Shown piece by piece: positions 22,505 through 30,423 of a stretch of DNA of 42,126 nt (within the stretch, counting starts at the first letter, position 1; every line of letters starts with the position of its first letter). Where the stretch lies: positions 1 to 42,126 of the forward strand of contig JAJTFY010000042.1 of assembly GCA_021299175.1 (NCBI GenBank), read 5' to 3'. The notes beneath the pieces are model-generated. The model was not told the DNA's origin. It ran no database searches and saw nothing but the letters and a program-made list of their open reading frames with translations. Made by a program: the position numbers and the translations under genes. This DNA is from Chitinophagaceae bacterium (GTDB taxonomy: Bacteria; Bacteroidota; Bacteroidia; Chitinophagales; Chitinophagaceae).

Positions 22505-23314
22505 TTGCCCTTTTTTTATCCTCATCTGCATCGACATGTTGAAATCCAAATCACCTGGATTCTTGCTGGTAAGGGGACGCTTGTCATTGGGAACAACATG
22601 AAGCCATTTCAATCGGGTGACTTGTTTGTGATTGGAGCAAATCAGCCTCATTTGTTCAAAAGCGATCCTTCGTCCTTTGAGTCAAACAACCAAGATAAGG
22701 TCCATTCCCTGAATATATTCTTCAATCCAGATGGATTCATGTCAAGCCTGCTCTTGTTACCTGAAATGTACAGCATTAAAAAGTTGATCAAATCAAGTGA
22801 TTTCGGCATCAAGGCTTCTGAAAAAGACTCATCCAAATTATTTGAATATTTTGTCAAGGTCAGGGATAATGCAGATGGCTTCCTGCTTGCCTATTTTATT
22901 GAAATGCTCCAGGCAATGGCCAACATGGTTCAATGGGAATATTTTTCAACAGAATCGTTTGAGCACATGTTTACGGATTCAGACGGGTTGAAAATGAATG
23001 ATATTTTTCGTTACACCATGGATCATTTCAAAAAAGAAATTTCTCTGGATCAGATTGCAGCCATTGCACATTTAACGCCCCAGTCTTTTTGTCGTTATTT
23101 TAAAAAACATACTTCCAAAACCTATACCCATTTTGTAAATGAACTGCGGATCAATGAAGCATGTAAGCTGTTGATGGAAAGAAAATATGTTTCCATTGGG
23201 AATGTTGCGCATCAGTGCGGTTTTAACAGTGTGATTTCGTTTAACCGTGTATTTAAAAGCATCATCTCCAAAACCCCAAGAGAGTTTATAAAAACCCATG
23301 AAAAAAAGGATTGA
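22505..23314 (+). CDS. AraC-family regulator with cupin-like sensor domain (start uncertain)
   Basis: About 269 aa. The N-terminal cupin-like domain shows FFYPHLHRHVEIQITWILAGKG and GDLFVIGANQPHLFKSDP. The C-terminal AraC DNA-binding pair shows ISLDQIAAIAHLTPQSFCRY, FVNELRINEACKLL and VAHQCGFNSVISFNRVFKS with TPREF. This is a soluble sugar-sensing type. The given start is TTG (22505). Family similarity seems to begin earlier (SIHVKEDKLP), and the frame is open back to 22457 with no ATG, so the true start may be lost or displaced by a small frameshift. Lying between susD and catabolic genes, it is the likely local regulator. Confidence 0.85.
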   Translation: MPFFYPHLHRHVEIQITWILAGKGTLVIGNNMKPFQSGDLFVIGANQPHLFKSDPSSFESNNQDKVHSLNIFFNPDGFMSSLLLLPEMYSIKKLIKSSDFGIKASEKDSSKLFEYFVKVRDNADGFLLAYFIEMLQAMANMVQWEYFSTESFEHMFTDSDGLKMNDIFRYTMDHFKKEISLDQIAAIAHLTPQSFCRYFKKHTSKTYTHFVNELRINEACKLLMERKYVSIGNVAHQCGFNSVISFNRVFKSIISKTPREFIKTHEKKD

Positions 23315-23366
23315 TTTTCATCAAAAAGCAATACTTATCTTATGATAAATTTCAAAGAACATAATT

Positions 23367-24953
23367 ATGGCATCCTTTCCCAGTATTTTTAATGATGTTA
23401 TAGGACCTGTGATGAGGGGTCCTTCTAGCTCGCATTGTGCCGCCTCTTTGAGAATTGGAAGGCTGTGCAGGGATTTAATGGGAGGTTCAATTGGTCATGT
23501 CCTGATTGAATTCGATCCCAATGGATCCCTTGCAACTACCCATAAGAGCCAGGGTTCAGACATGGGTTTGTTTGGTGGATTTTTGGGTTGGGAAGCATAT
23601 GACGAGCGATTGCCCGAATCAGAGAGATACCTTGATACAGAAGGAATTAAAGTTGAAATTGAAATTCATGATATAGGTGCTGATCACCCCAATACCTATA
23701 AACTTACCATGAGCAACAAAGATGAATGCCATCGCATGACTGCGATTTCAACTGGCGGGGGGATGATTGAGGTAATTGAAATTGATAACTGTAAAGTCTC
23801 ACTTGCAGGAGATTATTATGAAACACTTATCTATTGCGACGCTGCGAACCATCTTATTCCCTATCTTAAAAATACAGTTGCGTATGATGAAATCATATGG
23901 CATGAAACCAATGATGAGGGGCTTGGCTTTCTTGAAATAAAGGCCCAACAATTCCTGGATGAAAATATTGTACAGGAAATTTTGGCAATGAATGGAGTAA
24001 GGTACATGAAGAAATTATCTCCTGTCCTTCCGGTCTTATCCAGAAACAATCTTGAGGTCCCGTTTATTACCAGTGAGGAAATGCTTGCTTATAACGCAGA
24101 CAAAAATCTGCCGTTATGGGAATTGGCCGTTGACTATGAAAGTGTAAGGGGAAATATTTCGCACGATGAAGTCTTTGAAAAAATGCAATCAATTGTGCGC
24201 ATCATGCGGAATGCGATTCAGACAGGCTTAGAAGGAACCAGCTATCATGACAGGATCCTGGGCAGTCAGTCTGTTCAATTAAAGCATCAGATGGACAATA
24301 AGCGGCTGATGGGTGGTGATGTGAACAACACGATAATCATGTATGTCTCTGCCATCATGGAAGTCAAGAGCTCTATGGGCGTCATTGTGGCTGCACCCAC
24401 TGCCGGTTCCTGTGGAGCTTTGCCGGGCGCAGTGATTGGAATGGCAACTTCATTGGATTTACCCGAGGAAGAAATGGTAAAGGCCATGCTTGCTGCCGGC
24501 TTGATTGGTGTATTTGTTGCAGCGCATGCCACATTTGCGGCAGAGGTTGGAGGATGCATGGCAGAATGTGGTTCAGGTTCAGGAATGGCCGCGGCTGCAT
24601 TGGTTGGTATGGCCAATGGTACTTTAGCGCAATCCCTTGCTGCGGCATCCCTGGCTTTGCAGAACGTATTGGGATTGATCTGTGACCCCATCGGAAACAG
24701 GGTAGAAGCACCTTGTTTGGGTAGAAATGTAATGGCAGCAACCAATGCAGTTTCCTGCGCCAACATGGCCCTGTCTGACTATAACCATCTCATCCCATTG
24801 GATGAAGTAATCGAAACCATGCAAAAAGTTGGCAACGAAATTCATCATACCCTTCGTTGCACAAACCTTGGTGGTCTTTCCATTACCAAGGCAGCAAAAG
24901 ATATTGAGCAACAATTGGAAAATCAGGACCAATCATTTTTCAAAATTTGTTAA
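23367..24953 (+). CDS. Iron-sulfur-dependent L-serine dehydratase (fused beta-alpha type)
   Basis: A 528-aa cytoplasmic enzyme that converts L-serine to pyruvate and ammonia. The N-terminal beta domain has GPVMRGPSSSH and DIGADHPNTYKL. The catalytic alpha domain has AAPTAGSCGALPGAV (C349), EVGGCMAECGSGSGMAAAAL (C397, C401) and LICDPIGNRVEAPCLGRN (C439, C450), which hold the [4Fe-4S] ligands. The final residue is Cys528; in the Legionella enzyme a C-terminal Cys caps the cluster iron in the resting state, so the same autoinhibitory tail is likely here. It lies 52 bases after the AraC gene and six before the aminopeptidase gene, suggesting one transcript and a role in using serine from degraded peptides. 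Confidence 0.9.
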   Translation: MASFPSIFNDVIGPVMRGPSSSHCAASLRIGRLCRDLMGGSIGHVLIEFDPNGSLATTHKSQGSDMGLFGGFLGWEAYDERLPESERYLDTEGIKVEIEIHDIGADHPNTYKLTMSNKDECHRMTAISTGGGMIEVIEIDNCKVSLAGDYYETLIYCDAANHLIPYLKNTVAYDEIIWHETNDEGLGFLEIKAQQFLDENIVQEILAMNGVRYMKKLSPVLPVLSRNNLEVPFITSEEMLAYNADKNLPLWELAVDYESVRGNISHDEVFEKMQSIVRIMRNAIQTGLEGTSYHDRILGSQSVQLKHQMDNKRLMGGDVNNTIIMYVSAIMEVKSSMGVIVAAPTAGSCGALPGAVIGMATSLDLPEEEMVKAMLAAGLIGVFVAAHATFAAEVGGCMAECGSGSGMAAAALVGMANGTLAQSLAAASLALQNVLGLICDPIGNRVEAPCLGRNVMAATNAVSCANMALSDYNHLIPLDEVIETMQKVGNEIHHTLRCTNLGGLSITKAAKDIEQQLENQDQSFFKIC

Positions 24954-24959
24954 AGAAAT

Positions 24960-26348
24960 ATGTTTGACAAGAAAGTATATCTGGAAAGAAGGGAACAATT
25001 AAAGCGGTCGGTTGGTAGTGGCCTGATTTTATTTTTGGGCAACGAAGAGAGCAGCATGAATTACAAGGATAATCTTTATCCTTTCAGACAGGATAGCAGT
25101 TTCTTGTATTTCTTTGGAATTGACAGGCCAGCTTTGGTAGGGGTCATTGATATCGATAATGACAGTGAAATTATTTTTGGAGATGATTTTACAACCGAAG
25201 AAATGATCTGGACCGGGTATCGCGAACCCTTGCATCTGCTTTCAGGCAGCATTGGAATTTCAATCGTCAAACCCAAAAAAGATCTGTGGTCTTTTATACG
25301 ATTGGCAAACGACCACAAAAAGAAAATACATTTTTTGCCACCCTACAGGCCCGAGCAGCATGAATTATTGGCAGACCTATTGGGTGTTGAAGTTGGATCA
25401 CTGCAAGGAATGCATTCAGTCAGTTTGATCAAGGCAATTGTTGCCCAGCGGTCGCATAAATCACCTGGTGAACTTGAGGAAATCAATCGTGCAGTAAATA
25501 CCACCGCTGGTATGCAAACTGCAGCGATTAGCATGGCAAAAGCAGGGATGACTGAAGCACAAATTGCAGGGAAAATGCAGGAAATAGCCATTGGCGCAGG
25601 TGGCAATCTTTCTTTCCCCACCATTCTTACGCAACAGGGTCAAATTCTTCACAACGGGTATAGCCATTCCCCATTGACAGAGGGAAACCTCGTTCTGTCT
25701 GATTGTGGTGCTGAAACAGGAATGCACTATGCAGGGGACCTTACCAGAACATTTCCAGTCAGTGGAACATTCTCTGCTGCACAAAGGGATATCTATGAAA
25801 TCGTATTTCGTGCACATGAGTCTGCTGTTGCGTTGCTGCAACCAGGCAAACCATTCAGGGATATTCATTTGCATGCCTGTGAAAAATTGACGGAAGGATT
25901 ACAGCAATTAGGAGTGATGAAAGGGGATGTTAAAGCCTCAGTTGCTCAAGGGGCACATGCACTTTTTTTCCCATGCGGCCTTGGTCATATGATGGGTCTA
26001 GACACGCATGATATGGAGAACCTGGGCGAGGAATATGTTGGCTACAATGAAGAAATAATAAAAAGCAAACAGTTTGGTTTGAAATCATTGCGTTTGGCCA
26101 AACCGCTGGAAGAAGGGTTTGTTGTTACGATAGAACCAGGCCTGTATTTTAATCCAGCACTTATCGATGAATGGGAAGCAAACAATCATTTGGGATCCTT
26201 TATCAATTATGACAAACTTAAAGCCTACAGGAATATGAATGGGATCAGGATTGAGGAAGATTTTGTCATTACGGAAAATGGCAGCAGATTGTTGGGGAAC
26301 CCATTGGCCAAAACGGCAAGTGAAATTGAAGCACTTCGGATAAAATAA
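24960..26348 (+). CDS. Xaa-Pro aminopeptidase (M24B)
   Basis: A 462-aa metallopeptidase that removes an N-terminal residue before proline. The AMP_N domain (1 to about 140) includes DNLYPFRQDSSFLYFFGIDRP. The pita-bread catalytic domain shows the five metal ligands in order: Asp in LVLSDCGAETG, Asp in YAGDLTRTFPVSG, His in GLGHMMGLDTHDMENLGE, Glu in VVTIEPGLYF and Glu in GIRIEEDFVIT. No signal peptide, so it is cytoplasmic. It starts six bases after the serine dehydratase stop. Pairing of a proline-specific peptidase with serine deamination points to use of Pro/Ser-rich peptides. Confidence 0.93.
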   Translation: MFDKKVYLERREQLKRSVGSGLILFLGNEESSMNYKDNLYPFRQDSSFLYFFGIDRPALVGVIDIDNDSEIIFGDDFTTEEMIWTGYREPLHLLSGSIGISIVKPKKDLWSFIRLANDHKKKIHFLPPYRPEQHELLADLLGVEVGSLQGMHSVSLIKAIVAQRSHKSPGELEEINRAVNTTAGMQTAAISMAKAGMTEAQIAGKMQEIAIGAGGNLSFPTILTQQGQILHNGYSHSPLTEGNLVLSDCGAETGMHYAGDLTRTFPVSGTFSAAQRDIYEIVFRAHESAVALLQPGKPFRDIHLHACEKLTEGLQQLGVMKGDVKASVAQGAHALFFPCGLGHMMGLDTHDMENLGEEYVGYNEEIIKSKQFGLKSLRLAKPLEEGFVVTIEPGLYFNPALIDEWEANNHLGSFINYDKLKAYRNMNGIRIEEDFVITENGSRLLGNPLAKTASEIEALRIK

Positions 26349-26412
26349 AAATCTGCTTTATGCCATTTGTTATATCCAATCATATTTTTCCCAAGCCCAA
26401 GGGCATCAAACA

Positions 26413-26420
26413 TAATTTTG
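26413..26420 (+). promoter_or_regulatory. Possible -7 promoter box before the sulfatase
   Basis: TAATTTTG fits the Bacteroidota -7 consensus TAnnTTTG exactly. It lies only 14 bases before the sulfatase ATG, which would give a very short leader, and no good -33 TTTG is seen at the usual distance. It may be chance in A+T-rich DNA. Confidence 0.3.
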
Positions 26421-26434
26421 AATAAAAATCCCCA

Positions 26435-27847
26435 ATGAAATTTACCACTGTTTTTATTGCTGTAGCAGCAAGCTTTTTTTTGTTATCTGCGTATAACAAA
26501 AAGAGCACAAGTCAAAATGCTTCGCGCCAAAACAGTAAGCCCAATATTATTTTTATCCTTACAGACGATCAGCGTTGGGATGCACTTGGATTTGCTGGTA
26601 ATCCCATCATAAAAACACCGAACATTGACAAGCTTGCCGGTGCAGGAATTTATTTTAAGAATGCTTTTGCAACCACACCAATTTGTGCTGCAAGCCGTGC
26701 GTCATTGTTAACGGGTTTGTACGAGCGTACCCATGACTATACCTTCGGAAAGCTCCCATTGAGCAACGAATACATGCTGGAAAGTTATCCTTATCTGCTC
26801 CGAAAAGCAGGATACCAGACAGGGTTCGTAGGTAAGTTTGGTGTAAAAGTCAACAAAGGAATTGAAAAGGCCATGTTCAGCGTCAGTAAACAAACAGCAT
26901 GGCCATATATAAAAGAGATTGATGGCAAAAAAATACACTTGGCCGATATCAATGGTAATCACGCAATTAATTTTATACAATCAAATAAAGATCAGCCCTT
27001 TTGCCTCTCTCTTTCATTTTGGTCACCACATGCTGATGATGATTCAAAGCAACAATATTTCTGGCCTTCCTACTGTGACAGTTTGTATACGGGTACCCGT
27101 ATTCCCTTGCCATCAACTGCAGACCCTGCTTTTTTTAATGCATTGCCAACGTTTCTGCAAAAAACCATGAACCGTGACAGATGGTATTGGCGGTTTGATT
27201 CTTCTGAAAAATACCAGAGGATGGTGAAAGGATATTACAGGATGATCAGTGGTGTTGATAGTGTTATAGGACGTATAAGGGCCACATTGGAGGAACAGGG
27301 CCTAGCAGACAATACCATCATCATTTTTATGGGGGATAATGGATATTTTTTGGGAGACCGTGGCTATGCTGACAAATGGTTGATGTATGAACAATCCATT
27401 CGTGTCCCAATGATCATTTATGATCCGAGGCAACCGAAATCTGATCGGGGAAAAATCTATGATGAAATGGTGCTCAATGTAGATGTTACCCCTACCATAC
27501 TCAAACTCGCGGGTTTGGATATACCTGAGCGATACCAAGGGGAAAGCCTTACATCCTTTTATCAGGGAAGACCAAAGAAATGGAGAAAAGCTATTTTCTG
27601 TGAACACCGGTTGGAAGGCAACCCACTTTTATTGAAGACCGAATGTTACAGGGATGATACGTGGAAATTTATCCGATATGAAGATCATCCAACATATTAT
27701 GAATTGTACAATTTAAAAAAAGATATCAATGAGACCCATAACCTTGCTTTTGATAAAAAGTACAAGGATAGGGTTGGTTTTTATGCTCAACAATGTGATT
27801 CAGCAGCGGGTAAGTTATTGTCGCAAAGGGTGAGCCCTCTTCATTAA
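26435..27847 (+). CDS. Secreted type I sulfatase (formylglycine-dependent)
   Basis: A 470-aa enzyme with an N-terminal hydrophobic export signal. The sulfatase signature is complete: Cys84 in TTPICAASRASLLTGLYERTH (CxASR), to be oxidised to formylglycine. Ca ligands are seen in IIFILTDDQRWDALG near the N-terminus and in IIFMGDNGYFLGDRG later. The C-terminal region (EHRLEG, DDTWKFIRYED, ELYNLKKD) is typical of iduronate/glucosamine-sulfatase-like members, but the substrate cannot be read from sequence. The signal ends SAYNKKS, where many relatives carry a lipobox Cys; here it is Tyr. It lies 86 bases after the aminopeptidase and converges on an anion exporter gene. Confidence 0.93.
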   Translation: MKFTTVFIAVAASFFLLSAYNKKSTSQNASRQNSKPNIIFILTDDQRWDALGFAGNPIIKTPNIDKLAGAGIYFKNAFATTPICAASRASLLTGLYERTHDYTFGKLPLSNEYMLESYPYLLRKAGYQTGFVGKFGVKVNKGIEKAMFSVSKQTAWPYIKEIDGKKIHLADINGNHAINFIQSNKDQPFCLSLSFWSPHADDDSKQQYFWPSYCDSLYTGTRIPLPSTADPAFFNALPTFLQKTMNRDRWYWRFDSSEKYQRMVKGYYRMISGVDSVIGRIRATLEEQGLADNTIIIFMGDNGYFLGDRGYADKWLMYEQSIRVPMIIYDPRQPKSDRGKIYDEMVLNVDVTPTILKLAGLDIPERYQGESLTSFYQGRPKKWRKAIFCEHRLEGNPLLLKTECYRDDTWKFIRYEDHPTYYELYNLKKDINETHNLAFDKKYKDRVGFYAQQCDSAAGKLLSQRVSPLH

Positions 27848-27862
27848 ATAGCCATGGTGTTT

Positions 27863-27899
27863 ATTGGTCTTTATGTTAAGTCTTATTATAAAAACCAAT
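27863..27899. terminator. Weak hairpin between convergent sulfatase and exporter genes
   Basis: ATTGGTCTTTAT (27863-27874) pairs with ATAAAAACCAAT (27888-27899) over 12 bases with one mismatch, loop of 13. It is A+T-rich and lacks a clean T-run, so any terminator function is tentative. Its right arm touches the exporter stop codon. Confidence 0.35.
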
Positions 27900-28762
27900 T
27901 ACGAAATACCTTTTTTGTATACGGAGTAAAACATGCTGACCGAAGTGTACATGACAATTGCGATAACAATCCACCTCAGGGTATCCAAAGGCAATGATTT
28001 TACAACAAAGGCAGCAATCAATACGGCAACAATTCCAGTTAATGCCATGCTCAGTGCTGCCTTCCGATGATAGGCGCCTGCCTTTATAAATTTAAATGAG
28101 GCTGGCGGCATCAAAAATGCACATGATCCCATCATGATGGGAAACGCTACCAAGGGTGATAAGCCTAGCAAAAAAACCATTGCCATGCATGGTGCATACA
28201 AACCCACTCCTACAGTCATCATCGCACCCAGAATACAATTTACAACTGCTGCAACAACTAGTTTCCATCCATGAAGCCCAATTTCGTTGCCCTGCCCTTG
28301 TATCCAATTCATTTTATTGGCAAACATAAAACCTGCTGTAACCAATAAAGCAATGCCCATGGTCAGCCTTATTTTGTTCTCGGAAAGTTTAGACACAAAC
28401 CCAGCACCAAGAATTGCCCCAATAGTGGCTGTAGCAAACATAACCACCATGGTAATGGGATCAACTTCAATGATTTGTATGAATACAATTGCCTGTATCA
28501 ACACGGGAATGGTGTTTGCAACATTCATTGTGCCGGGGATTAATCTGTCTGGGGTTTGCTTGGTGAACTTCAGCAAGGCAGTTTGTGGGGCAAATGCCCC
28601 AATCCCAAGAACATCAAAGAAATTGACTACAAATCCAATGAGTCCTGTTTTTGTCCAACTGGCTTCGCCCAACTGATTTTTGTGCAAACGAATATCTTTT
28701 GCAAAAAAATAGATAAACCATAGGGAGAAAACAATTAAGGCGAACCAGATGATTGTTATCAT
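27899..28762 (-). CDS. TSUP-family anion exporter (TauE/SafE type)
   Basis: A 287-aa inner-membrane protein with about eight helices in two similar halves, the TauE/SafE pattern. The repeat-like segments are GFVVNFFDVLGIGAFAPQTA in the first half and VNCILGAMMTVGVGLYAPCM in the second; the loops are short and the interior is Gly-rich. TSUP proteins export sulfite, sulfoacetate or related anions. It is the last of a seven-gene minus-strand run, 26 bases after the second M1 peptidase, and faces the sulfatase gene. Export of sulfate-derived sulfur oxyanions released by the sulfatase is a plausible link, but it is inference. Confidence 0.9.
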   Translation of the reverse strand: MITIIWFALIVFSLWFIYFFAKDIRLHKNQLGEASWTKTGLIGFVVNFFDVLGIGAFAPQTALLKFTKQTPDRLIPGTMNVANTIPVLIQAIVFIQIIEVDPITMVVMFATATIGAILGAGFVSKLSENKIRLTMGIALLVTAGFMFANKMNWIQGQGNEIGLHGWKLVVAAVVNCILGAMMTVGVGLYAPCMAMVFLLGLSPLVAFPIMMGSCAFLMPPASFKFIKAGAYHRKAALSMALTGIVAVLIAAFVVKSLPLDTLRWIVIAIVMYTSVSMFYSVYKKGIS

Positions 28763-28788
28763 ATTTTATTTTTTGATAATGCTGTTGA

Positions 28789-30423
28789 TTATTTCATTTC
28801 AATTTCAGCAAGCAAAACCGTTCTGGGATCAAGTTTTAATGAAGTGGGGATTTTATTCAGCTTGATCGGGATGATTGATTCTTTGCTGTTTACTTGAAAC
28901 TTCAACAGATCTGAACTATTTGTATCTGCATTGTAAATTTCAACCTCTATTGGAAAATCAAATATAAATCCAGAATAATGTGTTTGATTGATTTTCAGTA
29001 CAACTTGTTTTGCAGTGGCGTCATATTCCCAATGGGCTGAAATTTTCAAATTATCGGCTTTGTATAGCCATTGATTGAAAAACGTGGTCAGGTTTTGCCC
29101 TGATATCTTTTCCATTTCTTCCTTAAAATTGGCAGTTGTCGCATTGGCATTAAAGTATTTTGCATAATACGCCTGGATGCCTTTTCTGAAAGCATCATGG
29201 CCGATTTTCTCTCTCAACATGTGCAAAACCCAGGCACCTTTTTGATAGGTAATCCCAGTGGTAACAGGATCTGTTTCTGCAGAGCGTTCAGCGACGATGC
29301 TGTAAGTAGAATCCTTTTTTGAAAAATTGTATACTGATTTACGGGAATTTTTTATTGCTGCAACAAACTCTTCGTGGCCATAAGCATGCTCCTGAAACAA
29401 CATGCTGAAAAAAGTGGCAAATCCTTCGCTCAGCCAGGCATCATCCCAGGTGCTTTCGGTTACTGCATTGCCAAACCATTGGTGGGCAATTTCATGGATC
29501 ACCACATTTCTTAGTCTTTTCTCATATTTACCTGTAACCAGGTTTTCTCCATAAAATATGGCAGACGATGTTTCCATTCCTCCGCCGACACTTGGTGATT
29601 GAATGTTGGCCAATTTTTCATACGCATAAGGCCCGACGTAATCAGTATAAAATTGAAGTACTTGTTTGGTTGGTTCTGCAAAATCAGTAAATCCTTTTTC
29701 TCTATCCCTTGGATATACCCATGTTTGAATATCCTTGCCATCAAATTTTCCAACATGCTGAACCGCAAATTCAGCAACACCCAAAACGAACAACCAGCTG
29801 GAAACAGGAACAGACTGTTTCCAGTGGGTTAATTTGTTTTCCTTGTCGATCGTTGATTCTTCCAGCAAGAGACCATTGGATACTACTTTGTATTTGGATG
29901 GGGCCGTTACCTTAAACTCGCTGGTTGCCTTATCGTATGGGTGGTCAATGGCGGGTAGCCAGTGGCGTGCATTGTTTGGCCAGTTTTCATTGAAAAAACT
30001 GCGGTCCCCATATTTGGTGGGTCCAATTTTCAATCCTCCCGCAGGTACGCCGTGGTATTGAATGATAAATGTAATGGTGGAATCTTTAGATACCCGACCA
30101 GATAACTGAATGATCAGTGCATCATTTTTGTGGGTAAAACTGCCGTTGGTGTTGTTGTAACGTACAGACTCCACGGCCATGCCTTTCTGCAAATACTTTC
30201 CATTTGTATTGATCAAATCAAGCCTGATTTGTTTAACATCATTTGTTTTGAACAACACTGAAATACTGGCCTTGCCAAATATTTCATCAGTATTGTCCGA
30301 CAACTTCAATTCAAACAGATAATGTAAAACATCAATTGAATAATTACGGGGATAATTATCTGCACGGCAAAATATGGCAAGAACAGAAAAAATCGTTGTT
30401 AGCGCAAAATATTTGTATTTCAT
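28789..30423 (-). CDS. M1-family zinc metallopeptidase (second of a tandem pair)
   Basis: A 544-aa secreted aminopeptidase-like protein with a signal peptide (about 1-21). The zinc site is complete: HEIAHQWF (H310, E311, H314) with Glu333 in AWLSEGFATFF 19 residues after H314. The substrate-binding motif reads SVGGGMETSSAIFY, a GxMEx variant of GAMEN. The N-terminal beta-saddle domain (30-210) and C-terminal part are short, so the large helical domain of full-length M1 enzymes is missing. Its ATG shares one base with the stop of the upstream M1 gene (TAATG), indicating translational coupling. It probably trims peptides in the periplasm. Confidence 0.93.
   Translation of the reverse strand: MKYKYFALTTIFSVLAIFCRADNYPRNYSIDVLHYLFELKLSDNTDEIFGKASISVLFKTNDVKQIRLDLINTNGKYLQKGMAVESVRYNNTNGSFTHKNDALIIQLSGRVSKDSTITFIIQYHGVPAGGLKIGPTKYGDRSFFNENWPNNARHWLPAIDHPYDKATSEFKVTAPSKYKVVSNGLLLEESTIDKENKLTHWKQSVPVSSWLFVLGVAEFAVQHVGKFDGKDIQTWVYPRDREKGFTDFAEPTKQVLQFYTDYVGPYAYEKLANIQSPSVGGGMETSSAIFYGENLVTGKYEKRLRNVVIHEIAHQWFGNAVTESTWDDAWLSEGFATFFSMLFQEHAYGHEEFVAAIKNSRKSVYNFSKKDSTYSIVAERSAETDPVTTGITYQKGAWVLHMLREKIGHDAFRKGIQAYYAKYFNANATTANFKEEMEKISGQNLTTFFNQWLYKADNLKISAHWEYDATAKQVVLKINQTHYSGFIFDFPIEVEIYNADTNSSDLLKFQVNSKESIIPIKLNKIPTSLKLDPRTVLLAEIEMK

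Noticed and set aside
24287-24766. Minus-strand frame of 159 codons, Ala/Pro-rich
   Set aside because: It mirrors the Gly/Ala-rich catalytic domain of the serine dehydratase and has no family features.
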